This document shows, one piece after another, positions 34,923 through 43,048 of a DNA stretch of 64,000 bases. Every line of letters begins with the position of its first letter. Position 1 is the stretch's first letter. The stretch is from Pseudooceanicola nitratireducens (lineage in GTDB: Bacteria > Pseudomonadota > Alphaproteobacteria > Rhodobacterales > Rhodobacteraceae): the NCBI RefSeq assembly GCF_900109195.1, contig NZ_FNZG01000003.1, forward strand, positions 706,244 through 770,243, read 5' to 3'. The notes beneath the pieces were generated by a model that did not search any database, was not told where the DNA came from, and saw only the letters and a list, made by a program, of their open reading frames with translations. Both the position numbers and the translations under genes were made by a program.

Positions 34923-35939
34923 ATGCCGAACGTCGTCGAACCCAAGCTTATCGCCGGGAATGCCAACCTGCCCTTGGCCAAATCCATCGCCCGGCGGATG
35001 TCGATACACCGCGGCAAGAGCATCGATCTGGTCGACGCCCGCGTCGAACGCTTCAACGATGGCGAGATCTTCGTCGAGGTCTTCGAGAACGTCCGCGGCG
35101 AGGACATGTTCATTGTCCAGTCGACCTCGAACCCGGCCAATGACAACCTTATGGAACTGCTGATCATGGCCGACGCCCTGCGCCGGTCCTCGGCACAGCG
35201 GGTCACCGCCGTGATCCCCTATTTCGGCTATGCCCGCCAAGACCGCCGCACCAAGCCCCGTACGCCGATCACGGCCAAGCTGGTGGCGAACATGCTGGTG
35301 GAATCCGGTGTCAGCCGGGTGCTGACCATGGATCTGCATGCCGCGCAGATCCAGGGCTTCTTCGACATCCCCGTCGACAACCTCTATGCCAGCCCGATCT
35401 TCGCGCTGGATATCCGCGAACAGTTCAAGGACCGCATGGACGAGATCATGGTGGTCTCTCCGGACGTGGGCGGCGTGGCCCGCGCGCGAGAACTGGCGAA
35501 ACGGATCAACGCGCCGCTGTCGATCGTCGACAAGCGCCGCGAGAAGCCCGGCGAAGTGGCCGAGATGACCGTGATCGGCGACGTGAAGGACAAGATCGCG
35601 ATCATGATCGACGACATGTGCGACACCGCCGGCACCCTGTGCAAGGCGGCCGAGCTGCTGCTGGATTACGGCGCGAAGGAGGTGCACGCCTATGTCACCC
35701 ATGGTGTGCTGTCCGGCCCCGCGGTCGACCGGATCTCGAACTCGGTCCTGAAGAACCTGGTGATCACCGACACGATCGCCGCACCCGAGCCGGTGCGCAA
35801 CTGCCCGCAGATCCGCATCCTGCCGACCGCGCCGCTGTTCGCCCAGGCGACGCTGAACATCTGGAACGGCACCTCGGTGTCGTCGCTGTTCGAGACGACG
35901 ACGATGGAGCCGATCTACGAAGGCGTCTTCCGGCCCTAA
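34923..35939 (+). CDS. prs: Ribose-phosphate pyrophosphokinase
   Basis: A 338-residue enzyme making PRPP from ribose 5-phosphate and ATP for nucleotide, His and Trp synthesis. [51 protein letters not shown] is the N-terminal half; [27 protein letters not shown] the flexible catalytic loop; [19 protein letters not shown] the PRPP-binding motif. It is slightly longer than E. coli Prs because of its N-terminal [17 protein letters not shown] precedes the ATG. A repeat element in reverse orientation follows the gene. Confidence 0.97.
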   Translation: MPNVVEPKLIAGNANLPLAKSIARRMSIHRGKSIDLVDARVERFNDGEIFVEVFENVRGEDMFIVQSTSNPANDNLMELLIMADALRRSSAQRVTAVIPYFGYARQDRRTKPRTPITAKLVANMLVESGVSRVLTMDLHAAQIQGFFDIPVDNLYASPIFALDIREQFKDRMDEIMVVSPDVGGVARARELAKRINAPLSIVDKRREKPGEVAEMTVIGDVKDKIAIMIDDMCDTAGTLCKAAELLLDYGAKEVHAYVTHGVLSGPAVDRISNSVLKNLVITDTIAAPEPVRNCPQIRILPTAPLFAQATLNIWNGTSVSSLFETTTMEPIYEGVFRP

Positions 35940-36060
35940 CTTTTGGCCTGACCCTCGGCTCGACCGACACCCTCTGCGCGGCGGCTTGCCGCCCCTCACG
36001 GGTGCGGCGCGCGGGTCGCGGGGGGCGCTGCAGTCCCGGCGGGATCGAGGTGCGAAAAGC

Positions 36061-36147
36061 GCGACAGGGGCTGTCTGCCCCTGCGCCGTCCGTGCCGGGG
36101 GCACGGCCGCCTACCCCGAGGATATTTCGGGAAAACCAAAGAGGATG
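36061..36147 (-). repeat. Modular intergenic repeat, copy C
   Basis: Same plan as copy B on the opposite strand: CATCCTCTT at 36139-36147, CCCGAAATATCCTCGGGGTAG at 36111-36131 (minus), a hairpin with arms CCGTGCC and GGCACGG (36090-36106), and GCGCAGGGGC-AGACA-GCCCCTGTCGC at 36061-36086. The outer parts are nearly identical to copy B, but the stem sequence is different. It lies between prs and pyrB. Confidence 0.85.
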
Positions 36148-36229
36148 GGCCCGCGCGCGTCCTTGCCCTTCCTCGCCCTTGTCCTGAGGTCGGCGGGTTT
36201 CTATAAGCGGGCGAAAGATGGGGGTACCG

Positions 36230-37174
36230 ATGGGCTTTCGACAGGATCACCTGCTGGGCATTGAACAGCTGGCCCCGGATGAGATCGGGGAAATCCTTGA
36301 TCTGGCGGACGATTACGTCGCCCTGTCCCGCAGCGCCGACAAGCATGGCGATGCGTTGAAGGGTCTGACCCAGATCAACATGTTCTTCGAGAATTCCACC
36401 CGGACCCAGGCCAGTTTCGAACTGGCGGGCAAGCGGCTGGGCGCGGATGTGATGAACATGGGGCTCGAGGCCTCGTCCATCAAGAAAGGCGAGACGCTGG
36501 TCGACACGGCCATGACGCTGAACGCCATGCAGCCCGATCTGCTGGTGGTGCGCCATCCCCATTCGGGGGCTGTCGATCTGCTGGCGCAGAAGGTGAACTG
36601 CGCGGTGCTGAACGCCGGCGACGGACGGCATGAGCATCCGACCCAGGCGCTTCTGGATGCGCTGACCATCCGGCGCAAGAAAGGGCGGCTGCACCGGCTG
36701 TCCATCGCCATCTGCGGCGACATCGCCCATTCGCGCGTGGCCCGATCCAACCTGATCCTGCTGGGCAAGATGGAGAACCGGCTGCGGCTGGTCGGCCCGC
36801 CCACGCTGATGCCCGCCGGCATGGCCGAGCTGGGCTGTGAGGTCTTTGAGGACATGGAAGAGGGGCTGCGCGACGTCGATGTCGTCATGATGCTGCGGCT
36901 TCAGAAGGAACGCATGGACGGCGGCTTCATCCCCTCGGAACGGGAATATTACCATCTGTTCGGCCTGGACGCCGAGAAGCTGGCCCATGCCAAGCCCGAC
37001 GCCATCGTCATGCACCCCGGCCCGATGAACCGCGGTGTCGAGATCGACGGCTCCATTGCCGACGACATCAACCGGTCGGTCATCCAGGAACAGGTCGAGA
37101 TGGGCGTGGCCGTGCGCATGGCCGCCATGGACCTTCTGGCCCGGAACCTGCGCGCCCGGAGGGCCGCGGCATGA
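36230..37174 (+). CDS. pyrB: Aspartate carbamoyltransferase catalytic chain
   Basis: A 314-residue enzyme that makes carbamoyl-aspartate, the second step of pyrimidine synthesis. [20 protein letters not shown] carries the carbamoyl-phosphate STRTS-type site (here STRT), [27 protein letters not shown] the HPTQ motif, and [18 protein letters not shown] the aspartate-side loop. A second ATG 12 bp upstream (36218) is in frame; 36230 has GGGGGT in front. It overlaps the next gene by 4 bp. The partner pyrC-like protein downstream appears catalytically dead. Confidence 0.96.
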   Translation: MGFRQDHLLGIEQLAPDEIGEILDLADDYVALSRSADKHGDALKGLTQINMFFENSTRTQASFELAGKRLGADVMNMGLEASSIKKGETLVDTAMTLNAMQPDLLVVRHPHSGAVDLLAQKVNCAVLNAGDGRHEHPTQALLDALTIRRKKGRLHRLSIAICGDIAHSRVARSNLILLGKMENRLRLVGPPTLMPAGMAELGCEVFEDMEEGLRDVDVVMMLRLQKERMDGGFIPSEREYYHLFGLDAEKLAHAKPDAIVMHPGPMNRGVEIDGSIADDINRSVIQEQVEMGVAVRMAAMDLLARNLRARRAAA

Positions 37175-37731
37175 GCGATCTGACATCAGGCCCGCGCGAG
37201 ACGATCCACCTGTTCACGGTCGACCTGCCCGAAGACGCGCTGTGGGATTTCGTCACCGAGGACCCCGACAGCGGGGATTTCCCCCTGCGCGATGCGCTTG
37301 GCGTCGAGGCCCTGGACGAAGCCGCGGTCGAGGGGGCCGTGGCCGAGGACCTGGAGGGCATCGGCCTGACCGGGTTCCTGACCGAGGGCATCGGTGTCGA
37401 GGACAGTGCCATCGCCCCCGACCGCGCCCGCATCGACGCGCTGAGCGGATCGGTGGTGATCGTGAAGGGCGCGGGCTTTGACGGCGCGCATGTGCCGCTG
37501 CATCCGCGCGCGCCGCTGGCCCATGTGGGCAGCTGGGCGCTGACCCCGGCCCCGATAACGCTTGAGCCGCTGAGCGCCGAGACCGCGCAGGGATCCGTCC
37601 CGCCGGTGACCCCGACCGCCCCCGAGGTGACGGCCGGGCGCAACCGCTACAGCCTTTGGCTGGTGCTGGGCGCGGCGGTGCTGCTGGTGCTTGGCCTGAT
37701 CCTGGCCCGCACGATGGGAGGTGGCGCATGA
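37171..37731 (+). CDS. Tail-anchored protein of unknown function in the pyrB operon
   Basis: A 186-residue protein I do not recognise. Residues 1-70 are very acidic, with [23 protein letters not shown]; residues 85-130 could form a small beta-rich unit ([30 protein letters not shown]); a Pro/Thr/Val-rich linker follows; the C-terminus [20 protein letters not shown] is one membrane helix with only seven residues after it. No signal peptide. It overlaps pyrB (4 bp) and the pyrC-like gene (4 bp), so it is translated with both. Whether it tethers an aspartate carbamoyltransferase complex to the membrane is speculation. Confidence 0.85.
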   Translation: MSDLTSGPRETIHLFTVDLPEDALWDFVTEDPDSGDFPLRDALGVEALDEAAVEGAVAEDLEGIGLTGFLTEGIGVEDSAIAPDRARIDALSGSVVIVKGAGFDGAHVPLHPRAPLAHVGSWALTPAPITLEPLSAETAQGSVPPVTPTAPEVTAGRNRYSLWLVLGAAVLLVLGLILARTMGGGA

Positions 37732-39014
37732 GCCGCACAACAGTGACCCTGACCAACGCCCGCCTGATCGATCCGGAGACCGGAGAGGAAACCCTGGGCG
37801 GGCTGACGCTGGAAGATGGCCTCATCACCGCGCGCCATGAAGGCGTGGCCGAGGGCATCGACTGTGGCGGGATGTGCCTGGCCCCCGGCATCGTCGACAT
37901 CGGCGTGAAGATCTGCGAACCGGGCGAGCGGCACAAGGAAAGCTTTGGCTCGGCCGGGGCGGCGGCGGCGGCGGGCGGGGTGACCACCATGGTCACGCGT
38001 CCCGACACCGAGCCGACCATCGACAACCCCGAGACGCTGGAATTCGTCGCCCGCCGCGCGCGCGAAGCCTCGCCCGTGCGGGTCCTGCCAATGGCCGCGC
38101 TGACCAAGGGCCGCGCCGGGCGCGAGATGACCGAGATCGGGTTCCTGATGGATGCCGGGGCCGTGGCCTTTACCGATGGCGATCACGTCGTCAGCGACAC
38201 CAAGGCCCTGTCGCGCGCGCTGACCTATGCCCGGTCGCGCGGCGCGCTTTTGGTGGGCCATGTGCAGGAACCGATCCTGTCCGCGGGTGCGGCGGCGACC
38301 AGTGGCAAATTCGCCTCGCTCCGCGGGCTGCCCGCCGTCAGCCCGATGGCCGAACGCATGGGGCTGGACCGCGACATTGCCCTGCTTGAGATGACCGGCG
38401 CGCGCTATCACGTCGACCAGATCACCACCGCCCGCGCCCTGCCCGCGCTGGAACGTGCCAAGCGCAACGGGCTGGACATCACCGCCGGCGTTTCGATCCA
38501 CCATCTGACGCTGAACGAACTGGACGTTGCGGACTACCGCACCTTCTTCAAGGTAAAGCCGCCCCTGCGCAGCGAAGACGACCGCATGGCCGTGGTCCAG
38601 GCCGTGGCCTCGGGCCTGATCGACATCATCTGTTCGATGCACACGCCCCAGGACGAGGAAAGCAAGCGCCTGCCGTTCGAGGCCGCCGCCAGCGGCGCCG
38701 TGGGCCTGCAGACCCTGCTGCCCGCCGCCATGCGGCTGGTGCATTCCGGCGATCTGAGCCTGCCGCAGCTGTGGCGCGCGCTGTCGCTGAACCCCTCGCG
38801 CCGCCTGGGGCTGGACAGCGGCCGCCTGTCCGTCGGGGCGCCGGCGGACCTGGTGCTGTTCGATCCCGATGCGCCCTTCGTGCTGGACCGGTTCAAGCTG
38901 CTGTCCAAATCGCGCAACACCCCCTTTGACGAAGCCCGGATGCAGGGCCGCGTGCAGGCCACCTGGGTCGGCGGCACCCAGGTCTTCGGAGATCCGCTAG
39001 GAGGCCCCCAGTGA
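37728..39014 (+). CDS. Dihydroorotase homologue lacking metal ligands (PyrC'-like)
   Basis: A 428-residue protein with a dihydroorotase fold: LAPGIVDIGVKICEPGERHKESFGSA and AAAAGGVTTMVTRPDTEPTIDNPE are family stretches. The metal site is broken: DxHxH reads D57-I-G59-V-K61; the His of the HxxH region (YHVDQ) is Gln231; the catalytic Asp of DHAPH is Met304 and its last His Gln308. Non-catalytic PyrC' proteins of this kind stabilise aspartate carbamoyltransferase in Pseudomonas; a similar role here is inferred from the pyrB operon. A true dihydroorotase must be elsewhere. Overlaps plsY by 4 bp. Confidence 0.88.
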   Translation: MSRTTVTLTNARLIDPETGEETLGGLTLEDGLITARHEGVAEGIDCGGMCLAPGIVDIGVKICEPGERHKESFGSAGAAAAAGGVTTMVTRPDTEPTIDNPETLEFVARRAREASPVRVLPMAALTKGRAGREMTEIGFLMDAGAVAFTDGDHVVSDTKALSRALTYARSRGALLVGHVQEPILSAGAAATSGKFASLRGLPAVSPMAERMGLDRDIALLEMTGARYHVDQITTARALPALERAKRNGLDITAGVSIHHLTLNELDVADYRTFFKVKPPLRSEDDRMAVVQAVASGLIDIICSMHTPQDEESKRLPFEAAASGAVGLQTLLPAAMRLVHSGDLSLPQLWRALSLNPSRRLGLDSGRLSVGAPADLVLFDPDAPFVLDRFKLLSKSRNTPFDEARMQGRVQATWVGGTQVFGDPLGGPQ

Positions 39015-39619
39015 CACCTGACCTGATCACCCCGCCGGCCGCCCTGTTGATTTGGGGCCTTGCCGGATACCTTCTGGGCTCGATCCCCTTCGGCATCGTG
39101 CTGGCCCGCGTCTTTGGCCTGGGCGATCTGCGCAGCATCGGGTCGGGCAATATCGGTGCGACCAACGTGCTGCGCACCGGCAACAAGACCGCCGCCGCGC
39201 TGACGCTGGTGCTGGACGGGGCCAAGGGGGCCGCTGCCGTGCTGATCGCCCGCGCCCTGGCGGGCGAGGATGCGGTGCAGCTGGCCGGCCTGATGGCCTT
39301 CCTGGGCCATTGCTTCCCCGTCTGGCTGCGCTTCAAGGGCGGCAAGGGCGTCGCGACCTTTCTGGGTCTGCTGCTGGCCTATGCCTTCCCGCTTGGCCTG
39401 GCGGCCTGTGCGACCTGGCTGGCGACGGCACTGATCCTGCGGATCTCGTCGCTGTCGGCGCTGGTGGCGGCGGCCATGGCCCCGATCTGGGCGCTGCTGC
39501 TGGGCCGCGCCGATGCCACCCTCATGCTGATCGTGCTGGCCCTTCTGGTCTTCATCCGGCACCGTCCGAACATCCAGCGGCTGCTGGCGGGGCAGGAACC
39601 GAAGATCGGCAAGAAGTAG
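39011..39619 (+). CDS. plsY: Glycerol-3-phosphate acyltransferase PlsY
   Basis: A 202-residue inner-membrane protein that transfers acyl groups from acyl-phosphate to glycerol-3-phosphate, the first step of phospholipid synthesis. Motifs: GSIPFGIVLARVFG, GSGNIGATNVLRTG, GHCFPVWLRFKGGKGVATFLG (KGGKG site), and the C-terminal RHRPNIQRLLAGQEPKIG. About five hydrophobic helices. It starts with GTG in the GTGA overlap with the pyrC-like gene and ends the pyrB operon, linking pyrimidine and lipid genes in one transcript. Confidence 0.96.
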   Translation: MTPDLITPPAALLIWGLAGYLLGSIPFGIVLARVFGLGDLRSIGSGNIGATNVLRTGNKTAAALTLVLDGAKGAAAVLIARALAGEDAVQLAGLMAFLGHCFPVWLRFKGGKGVATFLGLLLAYAFPLGLAACATWLATALILRISSLSALVAAAMAPIWALLLGRADATLMLIVLALLVFIRHRPNIQRLLAGQEPKIGKK

Positions 39620-39699
39620 TCACGCCCAATCGCCCCCACTGTCGTTGAATTTTTACGAAGTCTTTGATAGACCAGAGAAATTGAACAGGGGGACGATTG

Positions 39700-40263
39700 A
39701 TGCAGCTAAGCCCATCCATGCAGGAATTCATCCTGCACTGGGGCGACATGGGATCCAGATGGGGTCTCAACCGCTCGGTCGCGCAGATCTACGCCCTTCT
39801 GCACCTTTCGCCCGATCCGCTCACCGCCGAGGAGATCGCGGGCACGCTGAATCTAGCCCGGTCGAACATCTCGAACGGGTTGAAGGAACTTCAGGCCTGG
39901 AAGCTGGTGCGCACCACGCGGCAGCTGGGCGACCGGCGGGATTACTTCACCAGCGTCGGCGACATCTTCGACCTGGTCGAGACGGTGATCGAGGCGCGGC
40001 GCGAACGTGAATTTGCCCCCACCCTGACCGCCCTGCGCGACATCCAGGGCCAGGCCGAGGGCGACGACACCCCGCCCGAAGTCCGCGCGCGCATCGCCGA
40101 AACCTACGAGATCATGCAGACCCTGGACGGGTGGTACGACGACATCTCTCAGCTGCCGCGCGCGTCCAAGCTGTCGCTGCTGCGGATCGGATCGAAGATC
40201 GGCGCGCTTCTGTCCGGCGACGCGTTGAAACCCAAGAAGAAAAAGAAAAAGGCCACCAGCTAG
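39700..40263 (+). CDS. GbsR/MarR family transcriptional regulator
   Basis: A 187-residue DNA-binding protein. Residues 5-75 form the winged helix: ILHWGDMGSRWGLNRSVAQIYALLHLSPDPLTAEEIAGTLNLARSNISNGLKELQAWKLVRTTRQLGDRRDYFTS, as in GbsR-type regulators (betaine/choline or lipid control in relatives). The tail is a long Lys run (six of the last ten residues). AGGGGG precedes ATG 39700, with an in-frame TTG just before. Its target is not obvious. The stop codon lies inside the terminator loop. Confidence 0.92.
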   Translation: MQLSPSMQEFILHWGDMGSRWGLNRSVAQIYALLHLSPDPLTAEEIAGTLNLARSNISNGLKELQAWKLVRTTRQLGDRRDYFTSVGDIFDLVETVIEARREREFAPTLTALRDIQGQAEGDDTPPEVRARIAETYEIMQTLDGWYDDISQLPRASKLSLLRIGSKIGALLSGDALKPKKKKKKATS

Positions 40264-40274
40264 GTGGCCTTTTG
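40247..40274 (+). terminator. Terminator overlapping the GbsR-type stop codon
   Basis: AAAAGGCCACC / GGTGGCCTTTT (40247-40257 with 40263-40273), loop AGCTA, then TTTTG. The TAG stop (40261-40263) is within the loop and stem, so translation to the end should compete with the hairpin. Confidence 0.85.
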
Positions 40275-40360
40275 TCTGTCCGGCGTTGCCCTGCGGCCCC
40301 TGGCGGCCGGGCTTGCGTCCATGGACGCGCCCCGGCGGGGTTAGTCGGGATCAGTCGGGA

Positions 40361-41731
40361 TCAGTAGGAATATTCCGGGTAGATCCGTGACAGATCCCCG
40401 TTCCATTCGCCGTGATACTTCTCAAGCAGCTCATCGGCCGGCACCTGGCCGGTCTCCAGACTTTCCTTCAGCGCGTTCAGGAAATGCGTCTCGTCCGCGA
40501 CAAGGCCCCCTGCCCCGGGTCGCGCCCGGTTGCGCAGGCCCGCGTCTGCGATCTCGACCACCTGGGCCGCCAGGGTCGCCATGTCGATGCCGTCGACCTT
40601 GGCCTGAAGCCCGTGTTCGCCCGCGGCCACATGCAGCGCCTCGCGCTGTTCCGCGCTCCAGCCCTTGACCAGGTCCCAGGCGGCATCCAGCGACGACTGG
40701 TCATAGGTCAGCCCGACCCAGAAGGCCGGCAGGGCGCACAGGCGGCGCCAGGGGCCGCCATCCGCGCCGCGCATCTCGATGAACTTCTTCATCCGCGCCT
40801 CCGGGAAGACGGTGGTCAGGTGATCGGCCCAGTCGGACAGGGTCGGAACCTCACCCGGCAGCGCGGGCAGCTGGCCCTTCAGGAAATCACGGAAGGACTG
40901 GCCAAGCGCGTTGATGTACTTGCCGTCGCGGTAGACGAAATACATCGGCACATCGAGAACGTATTGCACCCAGGCCTCGAACCCGAAGCCTTCGTCGAAG
41001 ACAAAGGGGATCATGCCGGTGCGGGCCGCATCCAGATGCCGCCAGACATAGTTGCGATAGCTTTTTACGCCGTTCGGCTTGCCCTCGAAGAAGGGTGAAT
41101 TGGCGAAGAGCGCATTGGCCACCGGCTGCAGCGCCACGGCCACGCGCATCTTCTGGATCATGTCCGCCTCGGAGGCGAAATCCAGGTTCACCTGAACCGT
41201 ACAGGTCCGGCGCATCATGATCTGACCGGTGGTGCCGACGTCCTGCATATAGGCGTCCATCAGCTTGTACCGCCCCTTGGGCATCAGGGGCATGTCCTCA
41301 TGCGTCCAGTCCGGCGCGGCGCCCAGCCCGATAAAGCCCACGCCAACCTTGTCGGCAATGTCCTTCACGTCGCGCAGGTGGTCGTTCACCTCGTCGCAGG
41401 TCTGGTGGATCGTCTCAAGCGGCGCGCCCGAGAGTTCCAGCTGACCACCCGGCTCAAGCGAGATGTTCGCGCCATCCTTGGTCAGGCCGATCAGCTTGCC
41501 GCCCTCTTCCAGCGGGGCCCATCCGTGGCCGTCGCGCAGCCCTTCCAGCACGGTCAGGATCGACCGTTCGCCTTCATAGGGGATGGGCTTCAGGCTGTCC
41601 TTGCAATAGCCGAACTTCTCATGCTCGGTCCCGATACGCCAGGCGTCCTTGGGTTTGCAGCCACTTTCCAGGTATTCGGAAAGCTGTTCGGGCCGCTCGA
41701 TCGGGCCGCCTCCGGATTGGGGAATGGACAT
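40361..41731 (-). CDS. gshA: Glutamate-cysteine ligase
   Basis: A 456-residue enzyme of the plant/alphaproteobacterial type (GshA/EgtA fold) that makes gamma-glutamylcysteine. WRIGTEHEKFGY, ANISLEPGGQLELSGAPLETIH, MMRRTCTVQVNLDFASEADM and FIEMRGADGGPWRRLCALPAFWVGLTYD are family signatures with Glu/metal ligands. Length is normal. Transcribed alone, convergent with the GbsR-type gene. It completes glutathione synthesis with gshB at 249-1187. Confidence 0.97.
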   Translation of the reverse strand: MSIPQSGGGPIERPEQLSEYLESGCKPKDAWRIGTEHEKFGYCKDSLKPIPYEGERSILTVLEGLRDGHGWAPLEEGGKLIGLTKDGANISLEPGGQLELSGAPLETIHQTCDEVNDHLRDVKDIADKVGVGFIGLGAAPDWTHEDMPLMPKGRYKLMDAYMQDVGTTGQIMMRRTCTVQVNLDFASEADMIQKMRVAVALQPVANALFANSPFFEGKPNGVKSYRNYVWRHLDAARTGMIPFVFDEGFGFEAWVQYVLDVPMYFVYRDGKYINALGQSFRDFLKGQLPALPGEVPTLSDWADHLTTVFPEARMKKFIEMRGADGGPWRRLCALPAFWVGLTYDQSSLDAAWDLVKGWSAEQREALHVAAGEHGLQAKVDGIDMATLAAQVVEIADAGLRNRARPGAGGLVADETHFLNALKESLETGQVPADELLEKYHGEWNGDLSRIYPEYSY

Positions 41732-41792
41732 GGGGGCGCGGCCTCCGATCTTGCTTGTTGTCTGACAGGGATGGTCGGAAATGCCGGGGGTG

Positions 41793-42311
41793 TCAATGCA
41801 GACGCCGGGCCGGTCTTTCCCATATCACGGCACGGTGAGGTGCCCCCCTTGTGCGCATTTGTTCAAGCATCCGGTCGGTGCGGATCCCCGGCAGCGCGGC
41901 GAAGATATCGAAAAGCGCGTCGGCCCCTTCGGCGGTCAGCGGGATCGCCAGTTCCGGCTGGCCGTGCTGTTCCAGCACCCAGACCGGCGGGTCCGACCGG
42001 CTGTCCAGCGACAGGCGGCGGATCTCGCTGCGCGCGGCCATGCCACCGTTCAGCGGGCCGAAATAGGCGATCTGCCCTTCGTCCACGCGCACCACGCCCG
42101 GCCCGCCGCTGCCCGCGCGGAAGCGCCCGCGCTGGACCCCGGCAAAGATCAGCACCGGTGCGGCCAGGATCAGCGCCCAGCCGATCCAGGCGAGGATCCC
42201 GAAGGAACTCAGCGCCCAGTACAGCCCCAGCAGACCGACGCCCGCGCCCATCAGCGCCTCGCGCCAGCGTGCGGCCCAACCGCGCAGCTCGGGCCGGATC
42301 AGCGCGCTCAT
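41793..42311 (-). CDS. Membrane protein of unknown function downstream of rsmE
   Basis: A 172-residue protein with two adjacent membrane helices near the N-terminus (ALMGAGVGLLGLYWALSSFG and ILAWIGWALILAAPVLIFAGV), then a soluble C-terminal domain with VVRVDEGQIAYFGPLNGG and DPPVWVLEQHGQPELAIPLTAEGADALFDIFAALPGI. The layout resembles bacterial PH-like two-helix proteins, but I cannot name a family. It overlaps rsmE by 4 bp (ATGA). Confidence 0.85.
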   Translation of the reverse strand: MSALIRPELRGWAARWREALMGAGVGLLGLYWALSSFGILAWIGWALILAAPVLIFAGVQRGRFRAGSGGPGVVRVDEGQIAYFGPLNGGMAARSEIRRLSLDSRSDPPVWVLEQHGQPELAIPLTAEGADALFDIFAALPGIRTDRMLEQMRTRGAPHRAVIWERPARRLH

Positions 42312-43036
42312 GACCAGTCGCCCAGGCAGTCCTGCCACAGCGCCATGGCCGCCACCGCCGCCGTATCCGCCCGCAGGATCCGCGGACCAAGCGACACGGG
42401 ATGAGCAAAGGGCAGCGCCCGCAGCCGCTTGCGCTCTCCTTCGGAAAATCCGCCCTCGGGCCCGATGAGGATCGCCCAGGGCTGGCCCGCGACGACGCCG
42501 GACAGGGCGGAGGAGCCGCCCGCGAGGGATTCATCGCAAAACATCAACTGCCGCGCCGGGTCCCAATCGGCCAGAAGCGCGTCCAGCTTCACCGGTTCCG
42601 CCACCTCGGGCACATAGGTGCCACCACATTGCTCGGCCGCCTCGACGCAATGCGCCTGAAGCCGGTCCACCCGCACACGTTCGGAATTGGTAAATTCCGT
42701 CAGCACCGGCAGGATCCGTCGCGCGCCCATTTCAGCGGCCTTTTCAACGATGAAATCCGTGCGCGCCTTCTTGATCGGCGCAAAGATCAGCCACAGGTCC
42801 GGCACCTCGCCCTGCGGGGCCGAAAGCCCCTGGCAGGCCAGAACACCCGCCCGCTTGTTGGCCTGCACCACCTCTGTGCGCCATTCGCCGTCGCGCCCGT
42901 TGAACAGGGCCACGGCATCACCCACGCCCATGCGCATGACGTTGAAAAGATAATTGGCGTGATCGCGGTCCAGAGGAACCGTTTGCCCCTGCCCCAGGGG
43001 CTGATCTACATACAGCCTGACTTTTGCTCGTTCCAT
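42308..43036 (-). CDS. rsmE: 16S rRNA (uracil1498-N3)-methyltransferase
   Basis: A 242-residue SPOUT-class methyltransferase. MERAKVRLYVDQPLGQGQTVPLDRDHANYLFNVMRM is the N-terminal RNA-binding domain; FAPIKKARTDFIVEKAAEMGARRILPVLTEFTNSERV, AEQCGGTYVPEV and the knot with ILIGPEGGFSEGERKRL and SLGPRILRADTAAVAAMALW bind SAM. Start 43036 is preferred (family start); ATG 43048 is also possible and would abut the ubiA start codon. Divergent from ubiA with almost no gap. Confidence 0.95.
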   Translation of the reverse strand: MERAKVRLYVDQPLGQGQTVPLDRDHANYLFNVMRMGVGDAVALFNGRDGEWRTEVVQANKRAGVLACQGLSAPQGEVPDLWLIFAPIKKARTDFIVEKAAEMGARRILPVLTEFTNSERVRVDRLQAHCVEAAEQCGGTYVPEVAEPVKLDALLADWDPARQLMFCDESLAGGSSALSGVVAGQPWAILIGPEGGFSEGERKRLRALPFAHPVSLGPRILRADTAAVAAMALWQDCLGDWS

Positions 43037-43048
43037 GAGGCCCAACAT

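Noticed and set aside
35940..36060. Gene between prs and pyrB
   Set aside because: Frames here are short, Arg/Pro-rich and overlap the repeat element; no ribosome site.
40315..40328. 14-bp palindrome GCGTCCATGGACGC as operator
   Set aside because: It lies between convergent genes after a terminator, where no promoter is expected; likely chance in GC-rich DNA.
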